Of a DNA stretch of 64,000 bases, positions 38,600 through 51,282 are shown in pieces. The notes under the pieces were generated by a model. It was not told the DNA's origin, did not search any database, and saw only the letters and a program-made list of their open reading frames with translations. Source of the stretch: Trogon surrucura. Lineage: Eukaryota > Chordata > Aves > Trogoniformes > Trogonidae. The translations under genes and the position numbers were made by a program. Every line of letters starts with the position of its first letter. Positions within the stretch are counted from its first letter, which is position 1. Location of the stretch: positions 35,555,898-35,619,897 of the forward strand of contig CM036617.1 of assembly GCA_020746105.1 (NCBI GenBank), read 5' to 3'.

Positions 38600-39560
38600 A
38601 TTAAAAATAAATAAATAATCACTTCGTCCCTGACCGAGCCCGCCGGGGGGATCAGTCCCGCCGGAGCCCCGACCCGAGGGGACGCGGGCGCCGCCACCAT
38701 CGCGCTCAAGGGGTCCAGGCCTCCCCCTGTCACCGCCTCTCCCCCCCTCCCCACAGCTGGAGACGGAGGGAGTCCCAGCCTCTCTCCCCAAGCAGAGCCG
38801 GCCGCCCTCTCCGCCACCCACGCCGGCCCGTCCCCGCCCCGGCCGCCGGTCGGCCCGGCGCGAGTTTCCGGTGGGACTTTGTGCCGCGCCGTTTCCCTTC
38901 CCCTCCTCGGCCCGGCCCGGCTCGGCTCGGCGGCGGCGTGTCTGCCCGCGCTGTGCCCGCGGGCCATGCAGTCGCGGGTGCTGTGCCTGGGCGGTGGGGC
39001 CGGGGGCCCCTCTGCCCGCAGGGTCCGCCTGCTCCTGCGGCAGGTGCTGGGCGGGGGCGCGGCCGCGGCGCGGTCCGGCCGCCTGGAGGTGCGGGCGCTG
39101 CACGGTTCAGGTAACGACCCCCGGCCCCGCCGGGATGGCCCGGCCCGGGCTCCCCTGCAGCCTCCCCTCGGGCTTCCCTTGCCCCGGCCGCTCCGCCCGG
39201 CCCTGACACGGGGCCCGGGGGCGTGGGCAGCGCCGCTGTCCCTCAGCCGGGCGGCCCGGGAGAGGCCTGGAGGCAGGTTGCGACCTTGCGGGCAGCCGGT
39301 GTGTGCACTTGGCGCTACCGTCCCTTTTTCTTCTTAACGCTCGTGTACGCTGCGTGAGAGGAAAGGGCAGAGTTGAGCCACGGGCTTGCTCGGTGTGGCT
39401 TCCATGGCCTCTCTGTCAAAGCGGTAAAGCAAGGAGCTACCCGCAGCCTGTACCTGTGAGAACTGCTCCTCTCCGCCCGGCGGCTTGTGATGTTTTCTGT
39501 CCCTGCCTCCCGCGAAGGCAAAGCCACATCCGTGCCGGGGGTTGCCAAGGCCCCCGCGTG
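38600..39560 (+). promoter_or_regulatory. VWA8: VWA8 CpG-island promoter
   Basis: A CpG-dense island covers the presumed start, exon 1 and the start of intron 1 of VWA8. There is no clear TATA box, as expected for a housekeeping gene. A GC box (CCCCGCCCC, about 38832-38840) and an ETS-type core (CCGGAAAC on the - strand, 38864-38871) lie within 140 bp upstream of the ATG. ETS/GABP-like sites are common in promoters of nuclear genes for mitochondrial proteins. The transcription start itself cannot be fixed from sequence. The - strand open frames in the island are composition artefacts. Confidence 0.82.
38966..39110 (+). CDS. VWA8: VWA8 exon 1 (coding part): mitochondrial presequence
   Basis: This exon encodes the first 48 residues plus one base of VWA8, a large mitochondrial protein with AAA+ ATPase modules and a C-terminal von Willebrand factor A domain (about 1,900 residues in human). 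The start MQSRVLCLG, the segment ARRVRLLLRQVL and the end LEVRALHGSG agree with the vertebrate VWA8 N-terminus as I recall it. The peptide is rich in Arg, Leu and Ala with a single acidic residue (Glu41), which fits a cleavable mitochondrial targeting helix. The ATG has G at -3, a fair start context, and no in-frame upstream ATG was seen in the 87 bases before it. The exon ends at a GTAACG donor (39111), leaving phase 1, which matches exon 2 exactly. Only the identity of exon 1 itself rests on a short, fast-evolving segment; exon 2 strengthens it. Confidence 0.9.
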
Positions 39561-41068
39561 TGTGAGTGCGCTTGTAACGAGATCGGGGGTTGACCTTGGT
39601 GTCGCGTATGCTGGGAAGGATGACCTGGACTGTCCTGGCGTATCCTCTGGTGACCTTTGAGACAGATGATGGGCCTGTGCAGGGCCAGAAGTGACATTTG
39701 GAAACGGTGACATATGCCTGTGGTAGCTGACACTTTTCTGGGTGAATGCCAAAAGCAACAAAGCTGCTAAATACAGAGCAAGCGATGAGCAGCTGTAAAT
39801 CAGAGGGGTAGAATGAGGGCAAGTGATTCTGATGGTGGGGTGCTCGCTAAAGCTCTTAATCGCACCCCTTTAATACCGTTGGTCTCCATTTTATATTTTA
39901 AAATCTGTTCATTAGTTAGCCCGTTCCTTTATCTGAGTTACGTGTTTGGCTTCTGAAAGATTTCTCAAGAAGGAAGCCTCTGAGGAATTAATAACCTTAA
40001 AATTTGGAATAGAAATTATATTTGAGAAAAGTACCAAAAAAACCCTAGAGTTATTTCTCTTAGAACAAATAGGAATAAAAAGTTTGCAATGTGTGAAACA
40101 AGAACCTGAAGAAGGTGGCTTGGCACTTTTCAGCCCTTTGTTGGGATGACTAACCTTAAGAACAAGAAGAAATTCAGGAAAATGAAATGGTAGCAAATGC
40201 GGCATTGCTGAAAATACTTCATGATGTCCGTGCACTATGTAACTGTAATGTAGCAATATTTGTGAATATGCTGTGTATATATGTATATGAATAATAGGAG
40301 TATTCCCAGTTACAATCAATTTCAATGGTGGTGGGTACTTTTGGTAGGAAGACTGAGATGTCAAAGCTCTAGACAATCTTTTAATTTATTAAAGACAGGC
40401 TTAGAGATAGTATTAGGGATATTTGCCCTCCCAGCGCCTGAGGGATCTCAATTATTATGGTGCTTTTTTGTGCTGTGAATTTGGGACTTTGATATTAGAA
40501 ATACTGCTTACTGTTTGGGGGCTTTGTTCTTTTTATAGAAAATAATTTTATTTTAAAGAGGATTACATGTCCTCTTGCAAGTCCTATCCTTTTAGGTCAC
40601 TGAAGTTACGAAGAGATGGTCTGAAGTTTTGTGGGCAATACTTTTTCTGCGCGGCTGCTGTAATTACAAGTCTGGTTGTATGCAGTGTTGAGGTTGCCTG
40701 TCTCTTCCCTACTGATAAAGAAAATGTTTCTGAAAAGGCTGGAAGCTGTGAGCAGTCAAGTAAACAGCAAATTGTTGTCTACTGAGTAATCTGCATCTGA
40801 CATCCTTGCCTGATCGAGTTTACTGTCTGTGATGTTACGTTTAAAGTGTGAGGGAGAAACTATTGCCTGATTTTTGTCCTGTTGTATGTGAGGGAGCCAT
40901 GCTTGGCTTTTCAACTCTGTCTTTGTAAGCAGGTATGGCTTGCTGGTGCGCTGGGAGCTGTGAAGGAACTGCTGGAGCTACCTGGTGGTAAAGCTTAAGA
41001 GAAATCTTAAAGCAGAAGAACAGAGACACTCAGTGACTAGAGTGCAATGGGACTATCTAGGAAGAGTT

Positions 41069-41125
41069 TGCGTTATTTAACGCAATTTAATGACGTTATT
41101 TAATGTTATTTATTGCGTTATTTAA
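41069..41125. repeat. GTTATTTAA-type short tandem repeat
   Basis: Variants of GCGTTATTTAACGCAATTTAATG recur over about 57 bp and include small palindromes (GCGTTATTTAACGC). It is a local low-complexity repeat inside VWA8 intron 1. Confidence 0.65.
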
Positions 41126-42977
41126 CAAAAACTTAATTTGTAGTTATGCAAGTTGTGGAAGAAAGACTGTTGGATTAATTTTTAATGGAGGTTTCATGTT
41201 TCTGTCCAAAAGCCTGAAAATAATCGAGTTTTTAATACTGCAGAGTTATTTGTGATGAATTATTATTTCAAACACAGTATGAGCTGAACAAAATAAGTTC
41301 TGTGTTACTCAGTTCATTGACATTTAATTATTTGCATCTATCTGTATGTAATACGAAACATCTGAAAAATCTGACAGAACACATAATGTTGGAGATACTT
41401 TAAGGGGTTGGTGAGAACAAATGCTGAATTTAATTTAAACTAAAGAGCTGGAAAAATAAATATTATTTCCAGTCAGGTAGTACAGGCAAAGGGAGATCTT
41501 TCCTGTGCTCAGTGTACATAAAACAACTTTGTCACTTGTATAGACCAAAATATCCAGAATATGTATTAGCTTCATTCACTGTTTTCTGCAGGTCTGCCTG
41601 TCCAGGTTCACTTACTACATTTTTCCAAAACCTGGTCGTTTCCAGTTCCTATTCAAACCTGTGTTTAACACTTAAAAAGTCACAGTGATATGTACAAGAG
41701 TATCTGCTGAGCATGACACCGTCACTTGTGAAAACTGTATCAGACTTTTTAATCCTCTAATGATAATCATCAGTGTACAGGATCTAAGTGATTGTGGTAG
41801 AAGTGTGTAATCTCAAAGAAGACTGTGAATGGGACCGTGTGTTTAGAGGGGGTTTTGGGTAGTTTGTTTTTTTTTCTGAGTCCATTGTTGGCCAAAGACT
41901 AAAGAACTGATTGATGGTGGATGTAAATGCTTTCCAGCACATTGCCTTTTCTGACTTTAGTTGTGCTGTTATCTTGCTAAAGGTTGATGTATTGACAGCT
42001 GGGAGTGTGGTTCTGGTGTTATTTTTTTCACTGGCAGAGCCTATTTTAGAGACTTCATTCTTTTATCGTTCTCTTAACATTGCCCCTGTAGTTAAGAGGC
42101 TGCGTTGTGGTGACTGAAACAATTCCAGTGGTTTGATTTACAGGGAAGCCTTACAAACAGTTGTTGGGCCAGCGCAGCTGAGAAGGCAGCAGACTGAGAC
42201 GGGAACTTTCAAAGCCAGTTGTTGTGAAAGTTCACAGAGTTACGCCTGAGCTATTTCAAATTATCCTAACATGTAAGAGGGAAAAGGCTGATGGCAAAAA
42301 ACCCCGTAACACTGCTTTTATTAGGCACGCTGATATAACTGGAAGAAAGGGATGAGCTGTCAGGCAGATCAGCTTCTGTACGCTCGTTGGTGAGCTTTCG
42401 CCATTGTTCCCATGAGTAGATGTCAGCAAATAACTTCTGAGTTTTAATATTTGGCAGTTGTGCAAAATTTATATTTTCATGTTTAGCAACTGCTACAGTC
42501 CGGATACGTGTTGATGTGTTCTGTCAGTTCTGCCTGTTTTAATACATAAGGCTGAAGCTGAACTTGCTTGGCAAACTCAGGGACTCAGGATAGTTGCATA
42601 GGAGATGCCGTGGTGAATTTTAAAGCTGTTTTGTGTATTTTGGTTATCTTTTCAGTAAATGGGAAGTTTTAAAAACAGTTCTATTGATTTTCAGTTGTAG
42701 TTTCTTTTTAGGTGAAATACATTGTTGAAATTATACTGAAGCATTTGATACCTAAGATGGGTTTAGAACAGACTGAGAGTACGGCTTTTCTGCGCTGAGC
42801 GAACTGTACTTTGGGAACCTTCGTACGGTTTTAAAACACTGTGAACTAATTTTTCACATAAGTAGCACTTGAAAGGGAACACTTTCAAAGGGGATGTGGT
42901 GGGCATCTGTTACTGTATGACTAAGAAGAGGTAGTCGATATTGCTTTGCACAGACAGCTAGCAGAAACCTCCCACTC

Positions 42978-44415
42978 ATGGGCCCTCATGCTCATGGGGG
43001 ATTTCAACCCCGCAGACATCTGCTAGCAGGGCAATTTGACGTTGTGCATGCGCTCCTGGTAGTTTCTAGACCATGTCAGTAAAAATTTTATATTGCAGAT
43101 GCCGGAGAGCCTGGTCAGGGGTAACTCTTTGCTTCCTCTGCCACTCATGACCAGGGAAGAACTGCGGTGGGTTTGGTCATAGATGGCAGCCTGGATTGTC
43201 GTGGTTGTGACATGGGTGAGTTCCGGATCTGGAGGAAGGCTGGAAAGGTGAGCAGCAGACTTAGGATCCTGGACTTAAGGACTTACCTTAAAGTCCTTAG
43301 TGAAAGCAGGCTTTCACTTATTCAGGAGATTGGTAGGTAGAGTCCCTTGGATAATGACAATTAGGTAGAACAGTGCCCAGGAGAACTTGAAGATGTTTAA
43401 AGAAAACTTAATGATGACTATTGAACAATTCCACAGTGCAGGAAGATTTGTTATTTCAGCAGGAGGCCTGCTTGGCCAAGCAGGGAGTTTTTCAGTGATC
43501 TGAACACAAAAAGAGGGCATACAAAGTGAAAATAAGGACAGACAAAAGGAGTATAAAAGTGCTATTTGATATGGAGGGGTAAAATCCCTACTGTCTTGGC
43601 AAACTGCAGATCTTTAGTCCGGAAGGACCTCAGCAGACTTGAGGTCTGGGCCAATAGAAACCTCAAAATGTTTAAGAAGGAGACGTATGAAGTTCTGCTA
43701 CTGGATTTAAGTGTTGCTGTGTGTCACTACAGGCTGGGGAGGGACTGGCGGAGTAGCAGCTTGGCTGAAAAGGCTGTGGGGTTGCAATGAATTCAGCCAG
43801 TCTGGTTGAGTATGAGCCAACACCTCATAGCAGATAAGGTGAACTGCAGACTGGACTACATTAAAGGAGTGTGGGCAATGGTAAAGGGAAGGTTCGTCTC
43901 AGAAAACCCTGATGAGGCTCTGCCTGGAAATGCTGCATCTGATTTTGAATACTCTAGTTCTAGGCAGATATTGAGAAACTGATGGTGTCCACTTGAGGGC
44001 TACCAAAATATTTACGGGCCTGGAGCACCTGATGGTGAGGAGAAAATGAGGGATCTCAGTGTGTTACGTTTGCAAGGAGAGGCCCAAGGAAGGAGAAATC
44101 TGTTGACAGCTTAACCGTAAAAATTGCAAAAATGATTAAGCCTATCTCTACTCAGTAATGACAGATGATATATCAATAGGCAGTCATCACAAATTTGGGC
44201 TTGGGAGGATCGGACTGAACAATGCGACAGACATTTTTTACTAGGAGACTAGAGCAGCAGACGAAAAGGTTGGCCAAAAAGGCAGTGGGACATCATCCTT
44301 GAAGGATTTTTGAGACTCAGACAGAGCCACAGCTCAGAAATAGGATCTCATCTTGGTGGTCTGAGTTGAGCAGGAGGTTGGAGAAGATGACCAGTATTTC
44401 TAAAGTGTTTCAGTA
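42978..44415 (+). mobile_element. Old, heavily degraded CR1-like LINE
   Basis: The left part translates to ALMLMGDFNPADIC, which matches the endonuclease segment (GDFN motif) of CR1 ORF2. The right part carries degraded versions of the 3' half, such as RLGRDWRSSSLAEKAVG (compare the usual GADLLESS..EKDLG), and a weak 3' signature near 44365-44390 (GAGCAGGAGGTTGGAGAAGATGACC). The order along the DNA matches CR1, but the reverse transcriptase palm is missing or unrecognisable. It may be one decayed, internally deleted element or two fragments. It is the only place in the window with the endonuclease region. Confidence 0.55.
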
Positions 44416-44636
44416 ATTGATGAAATGGGCAGCTTAGCCCTTCTTTGATGTGGGGAGTGTATTACAAAGAGATAGTCTGAAATTTGTATATCAAGTCTGT
44501 GTGAGGTCATCATGGTATTAAACACATTTTAAACTGACTTTTCCCATCCTAACACGTAGTTGAGATGTAGTTGAGTGTTGTCAGGCCCCTTACCTTCAGG
44601 GTATGCTATTGGCCCAAGCAAAAGTAACTCAAGAGA

Positions 44637-45960
44637 ATCACAGAATCACAGAATGTCAGGGATTGGAAGGGACCTCAAAAGATCATCTAGTCCAGCCCCC
44701 TGCCAGAGCAGGATCGCCTACGGTAGATGGCACAGGAATGCATCTAGGCAGGTTTTGAATGTCTCCAGAGATGGAGACTCCACAACCTCCCTGGGCAGCC
44801 TGTTCCAGTGCTCTGTCACCCTCACAGTGAAAAAGTTTTTTCTAATATTTTTGTGGAACCTCCTGTGTTCCAGCTTGAACCCGTTACCCCTTTTCCTGTC
44901 ATTGGGTATCACTGAAAAGAGCCTGGCACCGTCCTCCTGACACTGTCCCTTGACATATTTGTAAACATTTATGAGGTCACCCCTCAGCCTCCTCTTCTCC
45001 AAGCTAAAGTGACCCAGCTCCTTCAGCCTTTCCTCATAAGGGAGATGTTCCACTCCCTTCATCATCCTAGTTGCCCTGCGCTGGACTCTCTCCAGCAGTT
45101 CCCTGTCTCTCTTGAGCTGAGGGACCCAGAACTGGACACAATATTCCAGATGGGGTCTCACCAGGGCAGAGTAGAGGGGCAGGAGGACCTCCCTCCACCT
45201 ACTTGCTACTCCCCTTCTAATACACCCCAGGATGCCATTGACCTTCTTGGCCACGAGGGCACATTGCTGGCTCATGGTCATCCTGCTGTTCACTAGAACC
45301 CCCAGGTCCCTTTCCCCTGTGCTGCTCTCCAGCAGGGCAGTCCCCCACCTGTACTGGTACATGGGGTTATTCTTTCCCAAGTGCAAAACTCTACACTTGC
45401 CCTTACTGAACTTCATCAGATTTCTCCCCGCCCAGCCCTCCAGCCTGTCTAGGTCTCTCTGAATGGCGGCACAGCCTTCTGGTGTGTCAACCACTCTTCC
45501 CAGCTTTGTGTCATCAGCAAACTTGCTCACAATGCTCTCTAATCCCTCGTCCAGCTCATTGATGAATATATTGAACAGCACTGGCCCAAGCACTGACCCC
45601 TGAGGGACCCCACTAGACACAGGCATCCAGCCAGACTCAGCCCCATTGACCACAACTCTCTGACTTCTTCCCTTCAACCAGTTCCCGACCCACCTCACTA
45701 CTTGGTCATCCAGACCACACTTCCTCAGTTTACCTATGAGGATGCTGTGGGAGACGGTGTCAAAGGCCTTGCTGATGTCCAGGTAGACCACGTCCACTGC
45801 ATGGCCACCATCCATTCACCTGGTTATGTCTTCATAAAAGGCTATCAGGTTGGTCAGACATGACTTCCCCTTGGCGAAGCCATCCTGACTTCTCCTAAAT
45901 AACCTTCTTATCCTTGATATGCCTAGAGACAACACCAATCCTACTATGAAGCGATTGTAA
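44637..45960 (-). mobile_element. CR1 LINE, 1.3 kb, with long open reverse transcriptase frame
   Basis: The - strand holds an uninterrupted 365-codon frame (45815-44718) with the CR1 reverse transcriptase motifs: motif [14 protein letters not shown], motif [19 protein letters not shown], the catalytic FADDTKL, then the thumb and C-terminal blocks through [26 protein letters not shown]. Upstream of a single TGA (45818-45816) the frame continues as GFAKGKSCLTNLIAFYEDITR, which is normal CR1, so the open frame begins only after one nonsense change. The 3' tail is complete (ATTCTGTGATTCTGTGATTCT). The element is 5'-truncated near 45960, lacks the endonuclease, and cannot move alone. Few lesions suggest a fairly recent insertion. 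Confidence 0.95.
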
Positions 45961-47009
45961 GCTTCCTGCATGACTGGATGTCAGAGAAGGTTCTGTGTCA
46001 ATGTTGTTGATCTTCTACTAATGCAGAACACTGGAGGAAAAAGTTCACTTCGTGGAGTACGCACCAAGAATTTGTTTTAATGACACTTTGGACTTTAATC
46101 AGTAAAGAGAATCATTAGCCTGAAGTAGAGAGTTGAAAAAGCAAGCATTAGCTTCAAAGTTGAAAATTAAATGAAGAAAGTCTAATGATAATGTTGAGTA
46201 GAAATCAAGCAATATTCAAATTTTAGGTTTGAATTAATTATTTTGGTTTCCTAGAAGAAAAGACTTCCTTTGGCTCGTAAAAAAGGGTGACTGAAGTGTG
46301 TTTTTTTGCTTAATTGGAGATGGGTTTTGTTGTACAATCATCCAGCTATTTCAGTCAGCAGCAGCATCAGTCTGCAGTGTCTTTCTGACAGCAGCTGAGC
46401 TCCACCTCATCTGTGTGTAAAGGCAAAGGTGTTCAAGGAGCAAACCTAGGGAGCACAGGAGTAGGTTTCTGTCCCTCATACTCATGTTTGGAGGTTGCCA
46501 GTACCAAGAGAAGACGCAGAACAGGTTACAGTGATACCCAGTGACTGTGTGTAGGGTTTTCAGCTGTGAAGGTGGCCAGTAAGAGCTGGTATGAAATGAG
46601 GGATATAAGTAAATTGTGTAGGTAGGTACCCTTATGGAAATGCACTGGATAAATATTAGTTAAAAACTTCTTTTTTCTTTTTGCTTTATTTTTTCCCCTC
46701 CTCGTTTCCTTCACACTAGAATGAAGTGATAACCTGGAAATATACATTTGAATATCATACAGATTTTGAACTTTCCTCTAACAGGTGAGATTGTATCCCA
46801 TAGAAATTCATGTTAGCAGAACTCAGCACCTTCACACTTTTAATATGCTCTTGCTGTTACTGGCTTTTGAGACCAGATGGATGGACTGTGCACAAGTGAA
46901 TGTGTAATACTAAGACGACTGTTGGAGTCTGTTAATCTCACATAAATTTAGAGCTAAAGAGGCCAAAAGACAATAATTTCAGCCACGTTCCTGAAGTTTA
47001 ATTGTGGTG

Positions 47010-47066
47010 TCTTATAAAATAATATAAAGATAATAAAAATATAATATATATATATCTAATATAAAG
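47010..47066. repeat. AT-rich low-complexity run
   Basis: (AATATA)n- and (TA)n-like sequence within VWA8 intron 1. Confidence 0.75.
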
Positions 47067-47545
47067 ATTTACACATGAGATTGGAACTGTTTCTCTTGTG
47101 CACTCCAAAAACTAACCACACATATAGATCTGTGGAGGGTGTTTTCTTTCGCTGTAGGATTTCTATATTTAAATATAGCCATTTCAAATTTATCCATTTC
47201 CTTCGTTTTCCTAATGTGTTATTTCACCAGAGAAATGGTGAGAAGAAGAAATCAAACTTCTTTCTGCTTCTTTAATTCTTGAACTGTAGTTGAGATGCAA
47301 TCTCCATCTTCAGATACGACCAGCGTTGCTGTAAATAGTTTGAACAGCCGTGGCTTTTGCTTCTCAACATACAGGAAAAAATAGTGGTGTTAGAGAATAA
47401 CCTCTTCTTGGGAGCGGCAAACGAGATGGACAGTTGGTAGTATCCAACATTTAAATAGAAGGCCAGTCACAAGTGCCAAGCACACAATAAAGCTGCATCT
47501 TCAAGAAGCCTTCTTACTCGGATTGTAACCTAAAAGCGAGTCAGA

Positions 47546-47615
47546 ACAAAGGTCCATCAAGTCCTGCTATTCTGTACTGGAGAACAGTGAGTAGGAGGTG
47601 CCGGGGGAGAAGAAA
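47546..47615. mobile_element. Possible ancient amniote repeat fragment
   Basis: ACAAAGGTCCATCAAGTCCTGCTATTCTGT with following AACAGTG recalls an old amniote interspersed repeat whose consensus contains AAAGGTCCATCTAGCCCAGTATCCTGTCT. The recall is from memory and the match is short, so this is tentative. Confidence 0.3.
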
Positions 47616-48356
47616 AGCACAGGGTGTTTGTGCAGGGGTGCCCTGCAAAGTGCTCTCCCAGCCTCCAGGTGCCTCCTCCGCAGCTCGGTCACTTGGAGCT
47701 GGAGGTGGTGCCTTTCTGTTCAGTAGCCTGCAGTGGACTGAGTGGAAGAAATAGGCTTCCTCACCTGAAGAGCCCTTGTCCTTGTGAAAAGCAGATACAG
47801 GTATTAATATTGTTTTCTAGCTAAAATGTAGCTCGAAAGAAGAGATTGGAGCAGGTTCAGTGCATTGCAGTTACTGGCCTGCTCTGTGTGCATGTGGGAA
47901 TTATCATTCTGCTGGAGGTGCCATTCACACCTGGCTATTCCAGATGCAGTAGAAAGAACTTGTTGCACGTTGAGGCTTTTTACACATCTCCTTGTTTCAA
48001 TGCGTCTCTTCAGGGTCCTGTTAGCGGGTCATGATCTTTACATGCTTCCAATTTCTAAATCCTTATTTCGTGGACTTTTACATGACTTGCTTTGTCTGTA
48101 CGTTGTCTGCCCCGGAGTGAGCTGGGAATCTGGTTTATTTGACACCTCTCTTTGTGCACATCAGGCACTGCTCGTATCCCACTGTTTCCCCCAAAGACTG
48201 TGGTACCAAACATCATTGTTTTCTGTGTGGGAGGTAAGAATATGCAATAGTGTGGTAGTGGCTTCTGAGATGCGTTGTGTTCATGGGCTGTTCTTTAATT
48301 TGCAACGGAGTCAAATAATTTGGAATACATGTTTTCAAATTTTCAGTCTTGATGAT

Positions 48357-49561
48357 AAATTTAACAAGGTGGATAGATGATGGCAGAGCAGTGGATGTGG
48401 TCTACCTTGACTTCAGTAAAGCATTCGACACAGTCTCCCACAGCATCCTTGCTGCTAAACTGAGGAAGTGTAGTCTAGAATCTCGGGTAGTGAGGTGGAC
48501 TGTGAACTGGCTAAGGGGAAGAAGCCAAAGAGTTGTGGTCAATGGGGCGGAGTCTGGCTGGAGGCCTGTATCCAGTGGAGTCCCTCAAGGGTCGGTACTG
48601 GGACCAGTATTATTCAATATATTCATCGATGACTTGGATGAGGGACTAGAGAGTACTATCAGCAAGTTTGCTGATGACACCAAGCTGGGAGGAGTGGCTG
48701 ACACACCAGAAGGCTGTGCTGCCATTCAGCGAGACCTGGACAGGCTGGAGGGTTGGGAGGGGAAAAATTTAATGAAATATAACAAGGGCAAGTGTAGAGT
48801 CTTGCATCTGGGTAGGAACAACCCCAGGTTCCAGTATAAGTTGGGGAATGACTTATTAGAGAGCAGTGTAGGGGAAAGGGACCTGGGAGTCTTGGTGGAC
48901 GGCAGGATGACCATGAGCCAGCACTGTGCCCTTGTGACCAGGAAGGCCAATGGCATCCTGGGGTGTATTAGAAGGGGGGTGGTTAGTAGGTCGAGAGAGG
49001 TTCTCCTTCCCCTCTACTGTGCCCTGGTGAGACCCCATCTGGAATATTGTGTCCAGTTCTGGGCTCCTCAGTTCAAGAAAGACAGAGAACTGCTGGAGAG
49101 AGTCCAGCACAGGGCAACTAGGATGATTAAGGGAGTGGAGGATCTCCCTTAGGAGAAAAGACTGAGGGAGCTGGGGCTCTTTAGTTTGGAGAAGAGGAGG
49201 CTGAGGGGTGACCTCATTAATGTTTACAAATATATCAAGGGTGAGTGTCACGAGGATGGAGCCAGGCTCTTCTCGGTGACAACCACTGATAGGACAAGGG
49301 GTAATGGGCTGAAACTGGAACATAAGAGGTTCCGCTTAAACTCGAGAAGAAACTTCTTCTCAGTGAGGGTGACGGAGCCCTGGAACAGGCTGCCCAGAGA
49401 AGTTGTGGAGTCTCCTTCTCTGGAGACATTTAAGACCTGCCTGGACACGTTCCTGTGTAGCATAATCTAGGCGTTCCTGCTCTGGCAGGGGGATTGGACT
49501 TGATGATCTTTCGAGGTCCCTTCCAATCTCTAACATTCTATGATTCTATGATTCTATGATT
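48357..49561 (+). mobile_element. CR1 LINE, 1.2 kb, nearly intact 3' half of ORF2
   Basis: The frame 48349-49152 shows reverse transcriptase motif A ([13 protein letters not shown]), motif B ([18 protein letters not shown]) and FADDTKL. It then stops at one TAG (49150-49152) in the EDLP segment, and the next part, from 49186, continues in the same frame as [19 protein letters not shown] to [15 protein letters not shown]. One nonsense codon thus separates two otherwise open parts. The tail has three perfect ATTCTATG units. The copy is close in sequence to the one at 44637-45960 on the opposite strand and 5'-truncated at a similar place, just before motif A. Confidence 0.95.
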
Positions 49562-50999
49562 TAACACTACCATTTTACCAAGCAGGCTGTTGTCTGTTCC
49601 TTGCCAGCTGGTAAAACATTGGAAGGAGCTTGTCTGGGATGACATCTCTGTTCAGGGAGTTTGGAAATGCAATGGAAATGGAGTAACCAAACATGAGATT
49701 TTAAACAAGTACAAAAGAAACAAATGAGACACGAAAATACAGCCCAGGTGGAAGTGTGTGGTAAGATTTGTGGGCTAATCCGCCCTGTGCTCATTTTAGC
49801 TGGAAAAGTAGACTCTACTGTCTTGGTTTGTTGTTGCTTCAAGTTCTATTAAACACTGCTAATATTTTTTGCTTTTTGGATAAATGCAAGATGGAGGCAA
49901 CATTTGTCTCCGGGCAGCAGTGAACGTGTTAAAAGCTGTATGCTTGAAGTTTTGTGTACTCAGCTCTCTCCATTACCTTCTGTATAATTCCCTCCCAGTG
50001 TATTTTTATGAGAGTTTGTAGGGTCCGTTGATGGCTGGAATATTTGTGGACTTTTTGAACATGATTAGGTGGGTTCATCAAGGATTGGCATGTTATGGAC
50101 TGACACAAATACCACCAGAAGAGACTCATTCTCCATTCTTCATCTAGACCAAACTAAGTCGTGGGTGTTTTTTTAGGGAGCACAGAAAATGAACTAAGGC
50201 TCTTCAGTTCTATGCCAATAAAGTAGGTAATTAAGATTCTCTTATGTAGATGATATCATCATTCCAACGTATTGAAAAAGTCTGACACCTTGTTTCAGCA
50301 TCTTGTCCCTGCTGCATTCTGGCAAACTGTGTGTGCATGAAGGAGTATTTACAACTTGAGCTGAGGTGATTTTGACTAGAAGCTAATTAGTCATATACTC
50401 TTGTCTCATTGCATGTTGGCTGGGGAATGGTGAGAAAATAAACTGGCACTAATTTCCTAGGGGTATTTCAGGCAACCTGCTCATTTTAGGATGTTAAAAT
50501 TCTTTCTGGCTGAGCTAATGAGAGAGGTGTCAAGTTTTGCAGGAAGCAGTGGGCTCTGAGGGTGTTTTCATCAACTTGGAGGCGTTTTGGTCAATCCTGT
50601 AGCTGTTCAGCAGTGAGAAGGAGTAAGTGGAGCTGCAGCAGAAGAAAGGGAAAGGGAGATGATACTCTGCCAGTAAATAGTTTTTCTTACTTTAAAACTT
50701 AGAAAACTGGGCAAAACCTTAGGAGGTTTAACTCCCTGCAGTGGTTGTGTCTATTGTCTAGTGACTCTATATGTAACAGTTCCCAGAATGGGGACCCTAA
50801 GCTGCTGCAAGACTTTCATTTGGAGTGAGTTTGAATGCTTCAGGCTGAAGAGGACATAGTACTCTGAGGTGCATTTAAACTGCAAATTCAGTGAGGGCCA
50901 GGAAATGAGCTCAAACCCTAGACTGCTGCCTAATCCTTAGTTTAGCTCCAGCTCTTCTTGGGACAGTTCCACTTCTTGGCTCCCGAACAGATCTGCCAG

Positions 51000-51282
51000 A
51001 GAATCATACAATGGTTTGGGTAGGAAGGGACCTTTAAAGGTCATCTAGTCCAACCCCCTGCAGTGAGCAGGGACATCTTTAACTAGAGCGGGTTACTCAG
51101 AGCCCCATCAGGCCTGAGCTTGAGTGCCTTCTGGGATGGAGCCTCCACCACCTCTCTGGGCAACCTGTGCCAGTGTTTCACCACCCACATAGTAAAGAAC
51201 TTCTTCCTAATGTCTAATCTAACTCTGCCCTGCTCTAGTTTAAAACCATTGCCTCTCGTCCTGTCACGACACACCCTTGTAA
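51000..51282 (-). mobile_element. CR1 LINE 3' end fragment
   Basis: On the - strand it reads [45 protein letters not shown] and then the classic CR1 3' end with a degraded tail (CATTGTATGATTC). It is about 280 bp long and 5'-truncated. Confidence 0.92.

Noticed and set aside
38525-39103. 192-codon - strand frame opposite VWA8 exon 1
   Set aside because: Composition artefact of the CpG island. The + strand VWA8 exon explains the conserved part.
39334-39822. 162-codon - strand frame in VWA8 intron 1
   Set aside because: No recognisable domain, overlaps other frames, and lies in the GC-rich shoulder of the island.
47865-48380. 171-codon + strand frame before the CR1 at 48357
   Set aside because: It runs into the CR1 5' edge and shows no domain. 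It is a chance intronic frame.
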